Positions 44,096-52,857 of a stretch of DNA of 54,335 nucleotides are shown piece by piece. This DNA comes from an uncultured Bacteroidales bacterium. GTDB taxonomy: Bacteria; Bacteroidota; Bacteroidia; Bacteroidales; UBA932. The notes below the pieces were generated by a model, which was not told the origin of the DNA, searched no databases, and saw nothing but the letters and a program-made list of their open reading frames with translations. The translations under genes were made by a program, and so were the position numbers. Position 1 is the first letter of the stretch. Each line of letters starts with the position of its first letter. The stretch is from NCBI GenBank assembly GCA_900546445.1, contig URCV01000003.1:1-54335 (forward strand). The letters are read 5' to 3'.

Positions 44096-45484
44096 ATGAA
44101 TGAAGGAGCACCTTTAGAATTAGGTACAGAAAAAGTAGGAACCTTACTTAAACGATACGCCATACCGGGAATCATAGCGATGACGGCTTCGTCGCTATAC
44201 AATATGGTCGACAGCATCTTCATCGGACATATCCCGGAGGTCGGCGCCTATGCCATTTCAGGATTGGCCATAACCTTCCCTATTATGAACCTGAGCGCCG
44301 CGATAGGCACACTGGTGGGCGTAGGTGCGGCTACGATGATTTCAATGTTGCTCGGGCAGCGAAATTACGACACGGCTAATAAGGTATTGGCCAATGTCAT
44401 GACCCTGAACACCATCTTCGGATTCGTGTTCGGACTGGGCGTATTGGCATTTCTCGACCCCGTGCTGATGTTCTTCGGTGCCTCGGAAGCCACGCTTCCA
44501 TACGCACGGGACTATATGACGTACATCCTGCTGGGAAACATCGTAACCCACTTGTATCTGGGGCTCAACAGCTTGATACGAGCCAGCGGCAACCCGAAGA
44601 CGGCCATGGGCCTGACTCTTTTCACGGTGATTTCGAATACCATCCTCGACCCTATATTCATCTTCACTTTCGGAATGGGAATCAAGGGCGCGGCGATAGC
44701 GACCATCCTCTGCCAGATGATGGCCCTCGCATATACCCTCTACTTCTTCTCGGATAAGAAGCGAATCATACACTTCAAGCGCGGAGCCTACGGATGGGAC
44801 CGCAAGATAGCGAAGGCCTCTCTTTCCATAGGAATGGGCCCTTTCCTTATGAATTTCGCCAGCTGTATAGTATCGCTTTTCATCAACCAGCAGTTAAAGA
44901 CTCACGGAGGCGACTTGGCCATAGGCGCATACGGAATCGCGAACCGCATAACCTTCTTCTTCTTGATGATATGTATGGGGTTCAACCAGGGAATGCAGCC
45001 TATAGCAAGCTACAACTGGGGAGCGAGACTGTACTCCCGCGTAAGGAAAGTATTCTGGCTGACTACCGGATGCATGACGGTCGTAACCGTAATATGCTTT
45101 TTAGTCAGCCATCTGTTCCCACACGTAGCGGTAAGGCTATTTACGGAAGACCCTACACTGGAAGAACACGCCATATATGGTCTGAAGATTATGAATATGG
45201 CCATAGGAATCATAAGTATAAATCTTGTAGCATCAAACCTCTATCAGAACCTCGGAATGGTGAGCAAGAGTATTTTCCTGTCCCTTTCCAGACAATTGCT
45301 AATTTTAGTACCTTTGTTGTACTTGCTTCCTTTGAGTATGAACGAAGCCGGTGTATGGTATGCCTTCCCTATTTCGGACATCGCATCCTTCATCATATCG
45401 TTGACACTCATAACGTCCACGCTTAGGAAATTTAGAAACCTTAAGGACGGAGACGAGCCTACAATGTTTAGAAGTAAAATATAA
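44096..45484 (+). CDS. MATE family efflux transporter
   Basis: A 462-residue inner-membrane protein with about 12 hydrophobic helices in two homologous halves. Family marks are N-M-V-D-S-I-F-I-G-H near the N-terminus and G-L-N-S-L-I-R-A-S-G-N-P-K. It exports cationic compounds in exchange for Na+ or H+. Located 2 nt after the FKBP gene and 4 nt before the kinase-like gene, so it belongs to the same operon. Confidence 0.92.
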   Translation: MNEGAPLELGTEKVGTLLKRYAIPGIIAMTASSLYNMVDSIFIGHIPEVGAYAISGLAITFPIMNLSAAIGTLVGVGAATMISMLLGQRNYDTANKVLANVMTLNTIFGFVFGLGVLAFLDPVLMFFGASEATLPYARDYMTYILLGNIVTHLYLGLNSLIRASGNPKTAMGLTLFTVISNTILDPIFIFTFGMGIKGAAIATILCQMMALAYTLYFFSDKKRIIHFKRGAYGWDRKIAKASLSIGMGPFLMNFASCIVSLFINQQLKTHGGDLAIGAYGIANRITFFFLMICMGFNQGMQPIASYNWGARLYSRVRKVFWLTTGCMTVVTVICFLVSHLFPHVAVRLFTEDPTLEEHAIYGLKIMNMAIGIISINLVASNLYQNLGMVSKSIFLSLSRQLLILVPLLYLLPLSMNEAGVWYAFPISDIASFIISLTLITSTLRKFRNLKDGDEPTMFRSKI

Positions 45485-45488
45485 CTAT

Positions 45489-46064
45489 ATGGAAAATAAA
45501 CACATAATCATTAACATCGGACGCCAGTTCGGTAGCGGCGGCAAGGCTACAGCAGAAGAATTGGGACGTATCCTGGGGATACCGGTATACGACGGTGAAC
45601 TTTTGACCGAAGCCGCTAAGAAAAGCGGAATCAGGAAGGAACTTTTTACTTCAAGTGACGAGAAACACAGATTCTGGTCTTTCGGAACGGGACTTGGCGA
45701 CAACGAACTATTCAAGATTCAGAGCGACACCATTAGGGACATAGCTCATAAAGGCAGCGCCATCTTCGTAGGAAGGGCTTCCGACTACGTGCTTAGGGAT
45801 ATGAAATGCCTGGACGTGTTCATCAGCGCACCTTTCGAGAATAGGGTTAAGAAGATTATGGACGAAAGGGGGCTTTCAGAAAGAGAGGCGGAACTTCTCA
45901 TCCAGAGAAAGGACAAGGAACGCTCCGACTACTATAACTTCTTTACGTTTACGGAGTGGGGCGTGGCCGCTAACTATGATCTATGTATAGATTCGGCCAT
46001 CCTGGGATATACCGGGACAGCCGAATTCATTATAGAGTTTGGCAAGCGCGCCGGCTTGCTTTAA
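45489..46064 (+). CDS. Cytidylate-kinase-like protein
   Basis: A 191-residue P-loop protein with I-G-R-Q-F-G-S-G-G-K-A at the nucleotide loop and E-R-S-D-Y-Y-N-F-F-T near the C-terminal lid region. This matches the cytidylate-kinase-like family of gut bacteria, which is distinct from the canonical Cmk. Substrate is not known. The stop lies 1 nt from the stop of the convergent phosphotransacylase gene. Confidence 0.85.
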   Translation: MENKHIIINIGRQFGSGGKATAEELGRILGIPVYDGELLTEAAKKSGIRKELFTSSDEKHRFWSFGTGLGDNELFKIQSDTIRDIAHKGSAIFVGRASDYVLRDMKCLDVFISAPFENRVKKIMDERGLSEREAELLIQRKDKERSDYYNFFTFTEWGVAANYDLCIDSAILGYTGTAEFIIEFGKRAGLL

Positions 46065-46065
46065 A

Positions 46066-46974
46066 CTATTTTGCACACATAACGGCAGCAGCGATGGAGT
46101 TGAGTTTAGTCTCCGCGCTGTCCGCTCTAGATACCAAAAGGCAAGGTGCGGTTGTTCCTACGAGCATTCCACCTTGCTTTACGTCTTTACAAAGCTTGGA
46201 GTTCGTCTTCCAGAACACGTTAGCAGACTCGATATTAGGGAAGAGAAGGCAATCTGCATCTCCCGCTACTTCGCTCTTGAGCCCCTTGATGTCGGCAGAC
46301 TCCTTATCTATGGCTACGTCCAAAGCCAGAGGGCCATCGCCTATGCAAGCGCCCAATTGGCCACGAGAAGCCATAACCGAGAGCATCGCACCCTCCACGC
46401 AGGCAGGCATAGTGTCCATCATCTGCTCCGATGCAGCGATGAAAGCCACCTTAGGCATAGCGATACCGAAAGAGTGAGCCGTGTTAATCAGGAACTTGGT
46501 AATGGCGACCTTCTGACGGAATTCAGGAGCAGGAACCACTGCCATATCACTTATAAACATAAGCTTGTGATAGTTAGGGTTATCTACGATACCCACGTGG
46601 CTAAGAAGTCCCTTTGGAGGCAAAAGGCCTGTCTCCTTATTAAGGATGCCACGGAGGAACTTGTCGGTAGAGCAAAGTCCCTTCATCAGCACATCTCCGG
46701 CCTTATCGTGAACCATAGCTACGGCCGTGCTCACAGCCTTGAGCTCTACAGGCTCGTCCACGATGGTGAATTTGCCAATTTCAAAACCTTTTTCAGCACA
46801 TACTTTCTCGATACGTGCCCTGTCGCCTACGAGGATAGCCTGAACGAATCCCATCTCGACAGCCCTATATGAAGCCTCGATACTGTGTTCATCTACACCC
46901 CAAGCCACTACTAGCTTACGACAAATGCCCTTCTCCTTCAATTCGGTGAAAAGCTCCGAAAAATTACTGATCAT
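46066..46974 (-). CDS. Phosphate acyltransferase of the Ptb type
   Basis: A 302-residue PTA_PTB-family enzyme that exchanges CoA for phosphate on acyl-CoA. Its short length and sequence (G-D-V-L-M-K-G-L-C-S-T, G-L-L-S-H-V-G-I, D-G-P-L-A-L-D-V-A) resemble phosphate butyryltransferase rather than the longer Pta. It lies 1 nt downstream of ackA. Paired with acetate kinase it may serve acetyl- or longer acyl-CoA; substrate choice cannot be decided here. Confidence 0.87.
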   Translation of the reverse strand: MISNFSELFTELKEKGICRKLVVAWGVDEHSIEASYRAVEMGFVQAILVGDRARIEKVCAEKGFEIGKFTIVDEPVELKAVSTAVAMVHDKAGDVLMKGLCSTDKFLRGILNKETGLLPPKGLLSHVGIVDNPNYHKLMFISDMAVVPAPEFRQKVAITKFLINTAHSFGIAMPKVAFIAASEQMMDTMPACVEGAMLSVMASRGQLGACIGDGPLALDVAIDKESADIKGLKSEVAGDADCLLFPNIESANVFWKTNSKLCKDVKQGGMLVGTTAPCLLVSRADSAETKLNSIAAAVMCAK

Positions 46975-46975
46975 A

Positions 46976-48187
46976 TTATTTTAAATCTTTTGTTAATCTC
47001 ATGGTATCCCTTGCTATCATCAACTCCTCGTCGGTAGGAATCAATGCCACCTTCGCGGTAGAATCAGCCGCAGAGATAATGGCTGCGTCGCGTGTGCGGT
47101 CATTTACCTCCTTGTCGATCTTGATGCCCATCCACTCGAAGTTCTTGCAGACGTCTTCCCTGAGCCAAGGATTGTTCTCAGCTATGCCGGCCGTGAACAC
47201 GATAAGGTCCACGCCACCGAGCTCTGCGATATATGCAGCCACCAGTTTGGTGATATCCAGCACGAGCTTATCCACTACCAATTGCGCACGCTCGTCTCCG
47301 CCCTCGGCGAATCCCACTACGTCGCGCATATCGGAGCTCTTTCCGGAAAGTCCGATGAATCCCGATTTCTTGTTCAAGATGTCGGTCATCTCGTCAGGAG
47401 TAAGTCCCTCCTTCTTCATTATGTATGGAACGATGTTCGCGTCGATGATACCGCAGCGGGTACCCATAATCATACCCTCGAGCGGAGTGAATCCCATAGA
47501 GGTATCCACCACCTTACCATTCTTTATGGCAGTTACAGAACTTCCGTTACCTATATGACAAGTGATTATACGACTGTTATTTATGTCCAATCCAGCCACC
47601 TTCGCACCTTCACGGCTCACATACTGATGCGAGGTTCCGTGTGCGCCGTAGCGACGAACCCTGTACTTTTCGTAATACTCATAAGGAAGAGCATACATAT
47701 AGTTCTTAGGAGCCATAGTCTGATGGAAAGCGGTATCGAACACCACTACCTGAGGCACCTTAGGAAGGACTGACTGCATAGCCCTGATACCCAAAATGTG
47801 AGCAGGATTATGAAGCGGAGCGAAATCGCAACAGATCTTAATCTTCTCCATCACGTCCTCGTCGACCACTACTGAACCGTCGAAAAAGTCGGCACCCTGG
47901 ACGATTCTATGTCCTACGGCGTCGATTTCGTCGAAATTAGAGATAACGCCGTCTTTCGGATCGGTCAACATGGCGAGAACCACCTGCATACCGATGGTAT
48001 GGTCCGGAACGCTCTGTATCTTAACTACAGGGGACTTTCCGGTCGGCTTATGAGTTATTTTACTGTCCGGCAGCGCGATTTTTTCGAGATTACCCTTCGC
48101 TAAAAGAGAATAATCCTCCTCGCTGCGCATATCAAGAAGCTGGTACTTTATGGACGAACTTCCACAATTTATAACAAGTATTTTCAT
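46976..48187 (-). CDS. ackA: Acetate kinase
   Basis: A 403-residue ASKHA-fold kinase that makes ATP and acetate from acetyl-phosphate. It starts N-C-G-S-S-S-I-K-Y and has G-H-R-I-V-Q-G, F-D-T-A-F-H-Q-T-M and G-A-H-G-T-S-H. Length fits AckA and is longer than butyrate kinase (about 355). A TAAATTTG box ends 8 nt before the ATG. With the downstream transacylase it forms a two-gene energy-conserving operon. Confidence 0.95.
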   Translation of the reverse strand: MKILVINCGSSSIKYQLLDMRSEEDYSLLAKGNLEKIALPDSKITHKPTGKSPVVKIQSVPDHTIGMQVVLAMLTDPKDGVISNFDEIDAVGHRIVQGADFFDGSVVVDEDVMEKIKICCDFAPLHNPAHILGIRAMQSVLPKVPQVVVFDTAFHQTMAPKNYMYALPYEYYEKYRVRRYGAHGTSHQYVSREGAKVAGLDINNSRIITCHIGNGSSVTAIKNGKVVDTSMGFTPLEGMIMGTRCGIIDANIVPYIMKKEGLTPDEMTDILNKKSGFIGLSGKSSDMRDVVGFAEGGDERAQLVVDKLVLDITKLVAAYIAELGGVDLIVFTAGIAENNPWLREDVCKNFEWMGIKIDKEVNDRTRDAAIISAADSTAKVALIPTDEELMIARDTMRLTKDLK

Positions 48188-48195
48188 ATCGGCCG

Positions 48196-48203
48196 CAAAT
48201 TTA
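48196..48203 (-). promoter_or_regulatory. -7 box (TAAATTTG) of ackA
   Basis: An exact TAnnTTTG match on the minus strand ending 8 nt before the ackA start. A TTTG lies 23 nt upstream, slightly longer than the usual spacing. Confidence 0.55.
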
Positions 48204-48216
48204 ACAAAAAAAGCCG

Positions 48217-48224
48217 TACCTTAG
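48217..48224 (+). promoter_or_regulatory. Possible -7 box (TACCTTAG) of the ComEC-like gene
   Basis: One base off TAnnTTTG, 17 nt before the ATG at 48242 and divergent from the ackA box. Weak on its own. Confidence 0.35.
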
Positions 48225-48241
48225 CACAAAACTGAACAACT

Positions 48242-49288
48242 ATGAAGACACATTTGTTACTTTTCATTTCTATTCCCTTCATTTCAGGGATTTTTCTAAG
48301 CTCTCTTCTTCCGGATTCCTATGCCATAGACTGTATCTTCGCCCTGCTCTCGCTTTTCCTTTTCCTCGCAAGTCGAAATGGCAGACCACTTTCCGTCACC
48401 GCTCTGTTCCTGAGCATCGGCATATTCTGCAGCCTTACCGCCCGACTGAACTTCATCCCACCCCACACTCCTCCGTTCATCGCCGGCACCTCCACCGCCC
48501 TAAAGACGGCCGTAAAATCCATCCCTTTCGAAAGCGACGACACCACTTCCCTGCTGCTCGCCCTTCTGTGCGGCGACAAAAGCCTTCTAAGCACTTCCAT
48601 TCGGGCCAATTTCACCAAGAGCGGAGCCGCCCACATCCTGGCTTTGTCCGGGCTTCACCTGGGACTCATCGCCACCCTACTCTCGCGCCTGCTCTCCCCT
48701 CTGGGAAACTATCCCGTGGCCAAGTACGCCAGATGCGCCATAACCATCTCACTCTGTGCGATTTACACCCTCGCCTGCGGGGCCGGAGCCTCACTCGTTC
48801 GAGCCTTTATCTTCATCTGCCTGGGGAGCATAGGAAAACTTCTGCCACACAGAAAGATACCTGCGGTCAACCTGCTTCTTTTCGCGGGACTCCTGCAGCT
48901 TTGCATAAGACCCGACTTCGCCCACGAACTCTCCTTCCAACTCTCCTACCTCGCCTGCGCGGGCATCATACTGGTATTTCCACAAATACGCGACTGGCAC
49001 CCCACCCGGCAGGGCCTCTCGTTCGGCATTTGGAAGTCCCTGAGCCTTTCCATTAGCTGCCAATTATTTACCGCTCCTCTAATATGGCACACCTTCGGGA
49101 CCCTTCCCAAGTACTTTCTCCTTACCAACCTTCTCGCCCTTCCCATCTGCGGGTTCCTTATCCCGGCAAGCGTTCTCACCATAACGGCAAGCGCCCTGGG
49201 AGCCAATCCCAAGGCGCTTGTAAAAATCTGCGAATTCAGTGCGTCCCTACTTACAGACACGCTGAAGACGATAGCATCTATTCCTTAA
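48242..49288 (+). CDS. Short ComEC/Rec2-like membrane protein
   Basis: A 348-residue polytopic protein with the ComEC competence signature F-T-K-S-G-A-A-H-I-L-A-L-S-G-L-H-L-G. Full-length ComEC, the DNA uptake channel, is about 650-800 residues and has an N-terminal OB domain and a C-terminal metallo-beta-lactamase domain; both are lacking or nearly so. The coding end overlaps the convergent FISUMP gene by 11 nt. A DNA-uptake role is possible but unproven for the short form. Confidence 0.83.
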   Translation: MKTHLLLFISIPFISGIFLSSLLPDSYAIDCIFALLSLFLFLASRNGRPLSVTALFLSIGIFCSLTARLNFIPPHTPPFIAGTSTALKTAVKSIPFESDDTTSLLLALLCGDKSLLSTSIRANFTKSGAAHILALSGLHLGLIATLLSRLLSPLGNYPVAKYARCAITISLCAIYTLACGAGASLVRAFIFICLGSIGKLLPHRKIPAVNLLLFAGLLQLCIRPDFAHELSFQLSYLACAGIILVFPQIRDWHPTRQGLSFGIWKSLSLSISCQLFTAPLIWHTFGTLPKYFLLTNLLALPICGFLIPASVLTITASALGANPKALVKICEFSASLLTDTLKTIASIP

Positions 49289-50240
49289 TGCAGCGCAGCT
49301 GAGCCGCGAAATCGGTCTCGCTTGCCGAAGGCCAATCTATCACCTTAGGGTTAGATACATAAATGTACTTGCACACCGGCTTTCCTGCATCGTCTGCCCA
49401 GTAGAAAGCGTAGTCGTTAAATCCCGTGAACGTGTATTCGCCATCTACGATAGTGGCATAGCCGAAAGGCATAGCGAAGAAGTTATGCTTGTTAGTCTTT
49501 TTTACCTCCGGCCAGAACTCCCAAAGCCTGCCTCCATTATAATAAGCGTCGCACATCAAGTCTCCCGCGCTCTCGCCCAATGCATTCCACTCATCGACGG
49601 TAGGAATGCGCCAGCCTGACGGACAAGCCTTCCGAGCATCGCCCCACGAATAGAACCCGCCGAATACGTCTTCCGTAGCCTTCACGCCTGAATACGGATT
49701 ACCCAGCGTATACTTTCCCTCGGCATTCTTTTCGTAATATGCCAAATTATCCGCCATCCAAGTGCGTCCGCCGATTACGGTGGTCCTGTAATGCTTCGAA
49801 TCACGCGAATCCAGTACCTGGGCGAGCGAGGACTTATCGCACGAAGTCAGGGACTTTCCGCTTACAACCGTGGTGGTAAGGACCTTAGTCTTAGTATAAT
49901 AGCCCTTAGCCTCAGCAGTGGCCGTAACCTTATACTCTCCCACTATGTCCGGAATGACTACCGAATATTTGTCTATGGTATCCTTTACATTTTTCTCGGA
50001 GTCCTTATAGGTATAGACCCTTTCTACGGTTTTGTCAGTCTCGGATTCAGGTATGGTAACTCCTGACGACACGAAATCGAACTTGTCTCCCGGATTCACG
50101 AAAGAAGGCATCTCCGTGCCCACACTCAAATCTCCGGACATGGACTTGTAAGTAGCCGTACTGTCCTGATCCTTTTTACAAGAGATGCTTAGAACGCCCA
50201 AAACGGCGATTGCGAATATAATATTTCTTCTCATCATCAT
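49278..50240 (-). CDS. Lipoprotein with a FISUMP domain
   Basis: A 320-residue protein with a signal peptide and lipobox ending at Cys21 (S-I-S-C; three consecutive start Met codons). An Ig-like N-terminal region (about 40-130) precedes a Fibrobacter-succinogenes-major-paralogous-type domain with G-R-T-W-M-A-D-N-L-A and C-P-S-G-W-R-I-P-T-V-D-E-W. It is predicted to be on the cell surface and may bind polymers; function unknown. It is divergent from the second apbE. Confidence 0.82.
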   Translation of the reverse strand: MMMRRNIIFAIAVLGVLSISCKKDQDSTATYKSMSGDLSVGTEMPSFVNPGDKFDFVSSGVTIPESETDKTVERVYTYKDSEKNVKDTIDKYSVVIPDIVGEYKVTATAEAKGYYTKTKVLTTTVVSGKSLTSCDKSSLAQVLDSRDSKHYRTTVIGGRTWMADNLAYYEKNAEGKYTLGNPYSGVKATEDVFGGFYSWGDARKACPSGWRIPTVDEWNALGESAGDLMCDAYYNGGRLWEFWPEVKKTNKHNFFAMPFGYATIVDGEYTFTGFNDYAFYWADDAGKPVCKYIYVSNPKVIDWPSASETDFAAQLRCIKE

Positions 50241-50290
50241 CGAATTTCAATAAAACTTACAAATATGCATATTTTCGAAGAAAAAACCCT

Positions 50291-50298
50291 TATTTTTG
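50291..50298 (+). promoter_or_regulatory. -7 box (TATTTTTG) of the exported ApbE
   Basis: An exact TAnnTTTG match 18 nt before the ATG at 50317. A second partial match (TACTTTG) lies at 50305-50311. Confidence 0.45.
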
Positions 50299-50316
50299 TA
50301 CAAATACTTTGCCGTT

Positions 50317-51330
50317 ATGCCGAGATTAAGACACATATCACTGTCACTGCTGGGAATTTTTCTACTTTTTTCCTGCAAAGACTCAAACTACTATAAACTT
50401 AGCGGATACGCCCAGGGAGGAACCTATTCCGTAAAGTATCGCGGATGCCGAATCAGGCCCGAAAAGCTCCAATTAAAGGTGGACAGCCTCCTTCGCGAAA
50501 TAGATTTCACCCTGTCGGGATATAACCCTTCATCTACCCTTACCCGCTTTAACGCCGGCGACACCATAACGCTCTCCCCTATGTTCTTCGAACTATACAG
50601 CCTTTCCTATGATATGTGGGAAGAAACCGACGGGGCCTTCGATGCGGCCTGCGGCCCACTTTTCGACATCTGGGGATTCGGATTCAAGAATTCCGAAATG
50701 CCAAGCGACGAACATGTCAGAGAATGCCTCGCCGAGTGCGGAACGAAACGCCTGAAAGCCCCGTCTGCGCTTAAGCACCTCGTGGGCGGCAAAGTTTGCG
50801 GAGCTGATTTCCTACTTCCTGGACATACCACGGCTCCTCTATTGAATTTCAACGCCATAGCTCAGGGTTACAGCGCGGACATAGTGGCAGATATGCTTAA
50901 GGGCTACGGGGCCGAAGACATACTCGTGGACCTCGGGGAGATCTACTGCTGCGGAAACGGGCCAAGCGGAAAGGGATGGACCATAGGAATAGACAATCCC
51001 GTCGACGGGAACAACTCCCCCGGAGCGGACATAAAGGAGACTTGGAACTCGAATGGCGAATCCACCGGAATCGTCACCTCGGGGAACTATCGCAAATTTT
51101 ACATCCGGGACGGCAAGAAATACGCGCACACCATAGACCCACGCACTGGCTATCCTGTATCGCACGGCCTTCTCAGCGCCACGGTCACCGCTCCTACCGC
51201 CTGCCGGGCCGACGCTCTGGCGACTTTCTTTATGGTGATAGGAAAGAGCCAAGCGCAGGACTATATGGCCGCTCATCCCGAAATCCACGCCTGCCTAATC
51301 AGCGACGGAGAAGTTTGGAACAATTGGTAA
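50317..51330 (+). CDS. apbE: Exported ApbE family FAD:protein FMN transferase
   Basis: A 337-residue lipoprotein (lipobox ending at Cys20, L-F-S-C). I use the ATG at 50317 instead of an upstream TTG. ApbE marks are G-G-T36, N177-F-N-A-I-A-Q-G-Y-S, V-D-L-G-E, H271-T-I-D-P-R-T-G and the Mg-site D299-A-L-A-T303. It flavinylates exported redox proteins, classically subunits of Na+-pumping Rnf or NQR complexes, none of which is encoded here. It is 12 nt before the rmuC fragment. It differs from the PUL-encoded ApbE by being exported and keeping the canonical Asp. Confidence 0.91.
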   Translation: MPRLRHISLSLLGIFLLFSCKDSNYYKLSGYAQGGTYSVKYRGCRIRPEKLQLKVDSLLREIDFTLSGYNPSSTLTRFNAGDTITLSPMFFELYSLSYDMWEETDGAFDAACGPLFDIWGFGFKNSEMPSDEHVRECLAECGTKRLKAPSALKHLVGGKVCGADFLLPGHTTAPLLNFNAIAQGYSADIVADMLKGYGAEDILVDLGEIYCCGNGPSGKGWTIGIDNPVDGNNSPGADIKETWNSNGESTGIVTSGNYRKFYIRDGKKYAHTIDPRTGYPVSHGLLSATVTAPTACRADALATFFMVIGKSQAQDYMAAHPEIHACLISDGEVWNNW

Positions 51331-51342
51331 ATTCTTAGAATT

Positions 51343-51765
51343 ATGATTATAGCATTGGCATTTATAGCAGGAATCGTCATCGGCGCAGTGATTTCGTATT
51401 TTATGGCGAAGCAAGCATTGGCCGAGAAGGAAAAGGCCCATTCCGATGCCCTGGACCTGCTTCAGAGCAAGTTCAACGAGGTGCTCGAGAAGACGAGCGC
51501 GCAGCTGCGAAACGACACATCCGAGATTCTCAAGTCGCGGCAGGAAGAATTGGCCCAAAAGAACAAGGAGAGTCTCGGGCAGATAGTGGACCCACTGAAG
51601 GACAGGCTGGAATCGCTGAAACAGAAAATCGAGGCTTCGGATAAGGAACAGGCCCATCTCAACGGCCAGATGAGCGAGCGCATCAAGAATCTGATGGAGC
51701 AGAGCGACGCCACGCGAAAGAGCGCGGAGGAATTGGCCAATGCCCTCAAGCACGGCAGCAAGGTC
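51343..51765 (+). pseudogene. rmuC: rmuC, 5' fragment (codons 1-141)
   Basis: This is the N-terminal part of RmuC, a nuclease-like protein that limits DNA rearrangements. One transmembrane helix (about 2-20) is followed by a long coiled coil (Q-S-K-F-N-E-V-L-E-K ... K-Q-K-I-E-A-S-D-K-E-Q). The conserved A-L-K-H-G-S-K-V, which in intact RmuC runs on to Q-G-D-W-G-E, stops after V141. From 51766 the frame continues without a stop into transposase sequence. The catalytic domain is absent, so this copy cannot make working RmuC as drawn. Confidence 0.85.
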
Positions 51766-52857
51766 AATGAAGTTCAAGTTGTTCTTGGGTTGATGATGGA
51801 CGAAAACGGCATACCTATCGACTACGAGCTTTTTAACGGCAATACCAACGAGTTCGGAACAATGGTTCCGCTCATAGAGAAAATAAAGAAAACTTATCAC
51901 CTCAAGCAGCTCATCGTCGTAGCCGACCGCGGTCTTAACAGCTGTCAGAATCTGTTTGATCTTAAAGACATCGGCTGTGATTTTGTTATTGCTCAAAAAT
52001 TCAGAACAACCTCCGAGCACTTGAAAAAGCAAATTCTGGACCAAGAAAACTGGCAGGACTTCGTTTACAACGAAGAAGGCGCAGAGGTCTGCCGATACAA
52101 GACGTTAGACGTAACGCAAGAGCTATACGAGATGAGAGAAAGCCCGACGACGCATCGTAATTACAAGACGTCAAATGTCCTTGGCACTATGAATCTCAAA
52201 TGGGTTGTCTCACATAGTCCCTCAAGAGCCGCAAAAGATAAAGCAGATCGAGACAGGGCCATAGAAAAAGCCAAGCAGGCGGTCGCGGATCCAAGCCGAC
52301 TTAAAAACAGGGGTTACAAGTCTCTCGTCAAAGTGCCGAAAGGCAAAGGCTCGCCCACGATTAATTGGGAGAAGATCAACGAACAGGCGAAATGGGACGG
52401 TTATTACGTAATCTGTACTAATTTAAACATATCTCCGCGTGATGCTACTGCGATCTATCGAAAGCTATGGCAAATAGAAGACTGCTTCAGGGTAAGCAAG
52501 ACATACCTCGAGGCTCGTCCCTGCTTTGTATGGACCGATCCTCACATCTACGGTCACTTTCTGAGCTGCTTTATCAGCCTGGTCATTGAAAAGTACATGC
52601 TTTATACCTTTAAGAACGAACTGGGCAAAGAAAAGATAACACACGAGAAAATGCTGGAAGCCTTGAGGACAGCTGAGGTTGTCTATGACGATATCAACCC
52701 TCAGGTACCGTTCTATATGAGGCTTTATGAGGCCGGTTTATTTGATCGGATGTCGGCACTGTTTAATTTGGAAGTCCTTAACCGAGTTGAGGTCCCGTCA
52801 AGCTTAAGGAGGAAACTGCATTTACCACTGACAAAGGTTGTAGCTACGCCGACGTAA
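51766..52857 (+). mobile_element. IS1634-like transposase, 5'-truncated, fused in frame to rmuC
   Basis: About 363 residues of a DDE transposase: V-Q-V-V-L-G-L-M-M-D-E-N-G-I-P-I, the middle acidic residue in V-V-A-D-R-G-L-N, and the C-terminal catalytic Glu in L-W-Q-I-E-D-C-F-R. The family is usually 500-600 residues, so the N-terminal DNA-binding part and the first catalytic Asp are missing upstream. I could not identify a left inverted repeat at the junction, as expected if the element entered here by misassembly rather than by insertion. The stop codon at 52857 looks natural. Confidence 0.82.

Noticed and set aside
46039..46872. 277-codon plus-strand frame
   Set aside because: Antisense to the phosphotransacylase gene, which has clear family motifs.
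51343..52857. A genuine RmuC-transposase fusion protein with new function
   Set aside because: Both parts are truncated at catalytically essential regions, and the downstream genes are from another lineage; a join artefact is simpler.
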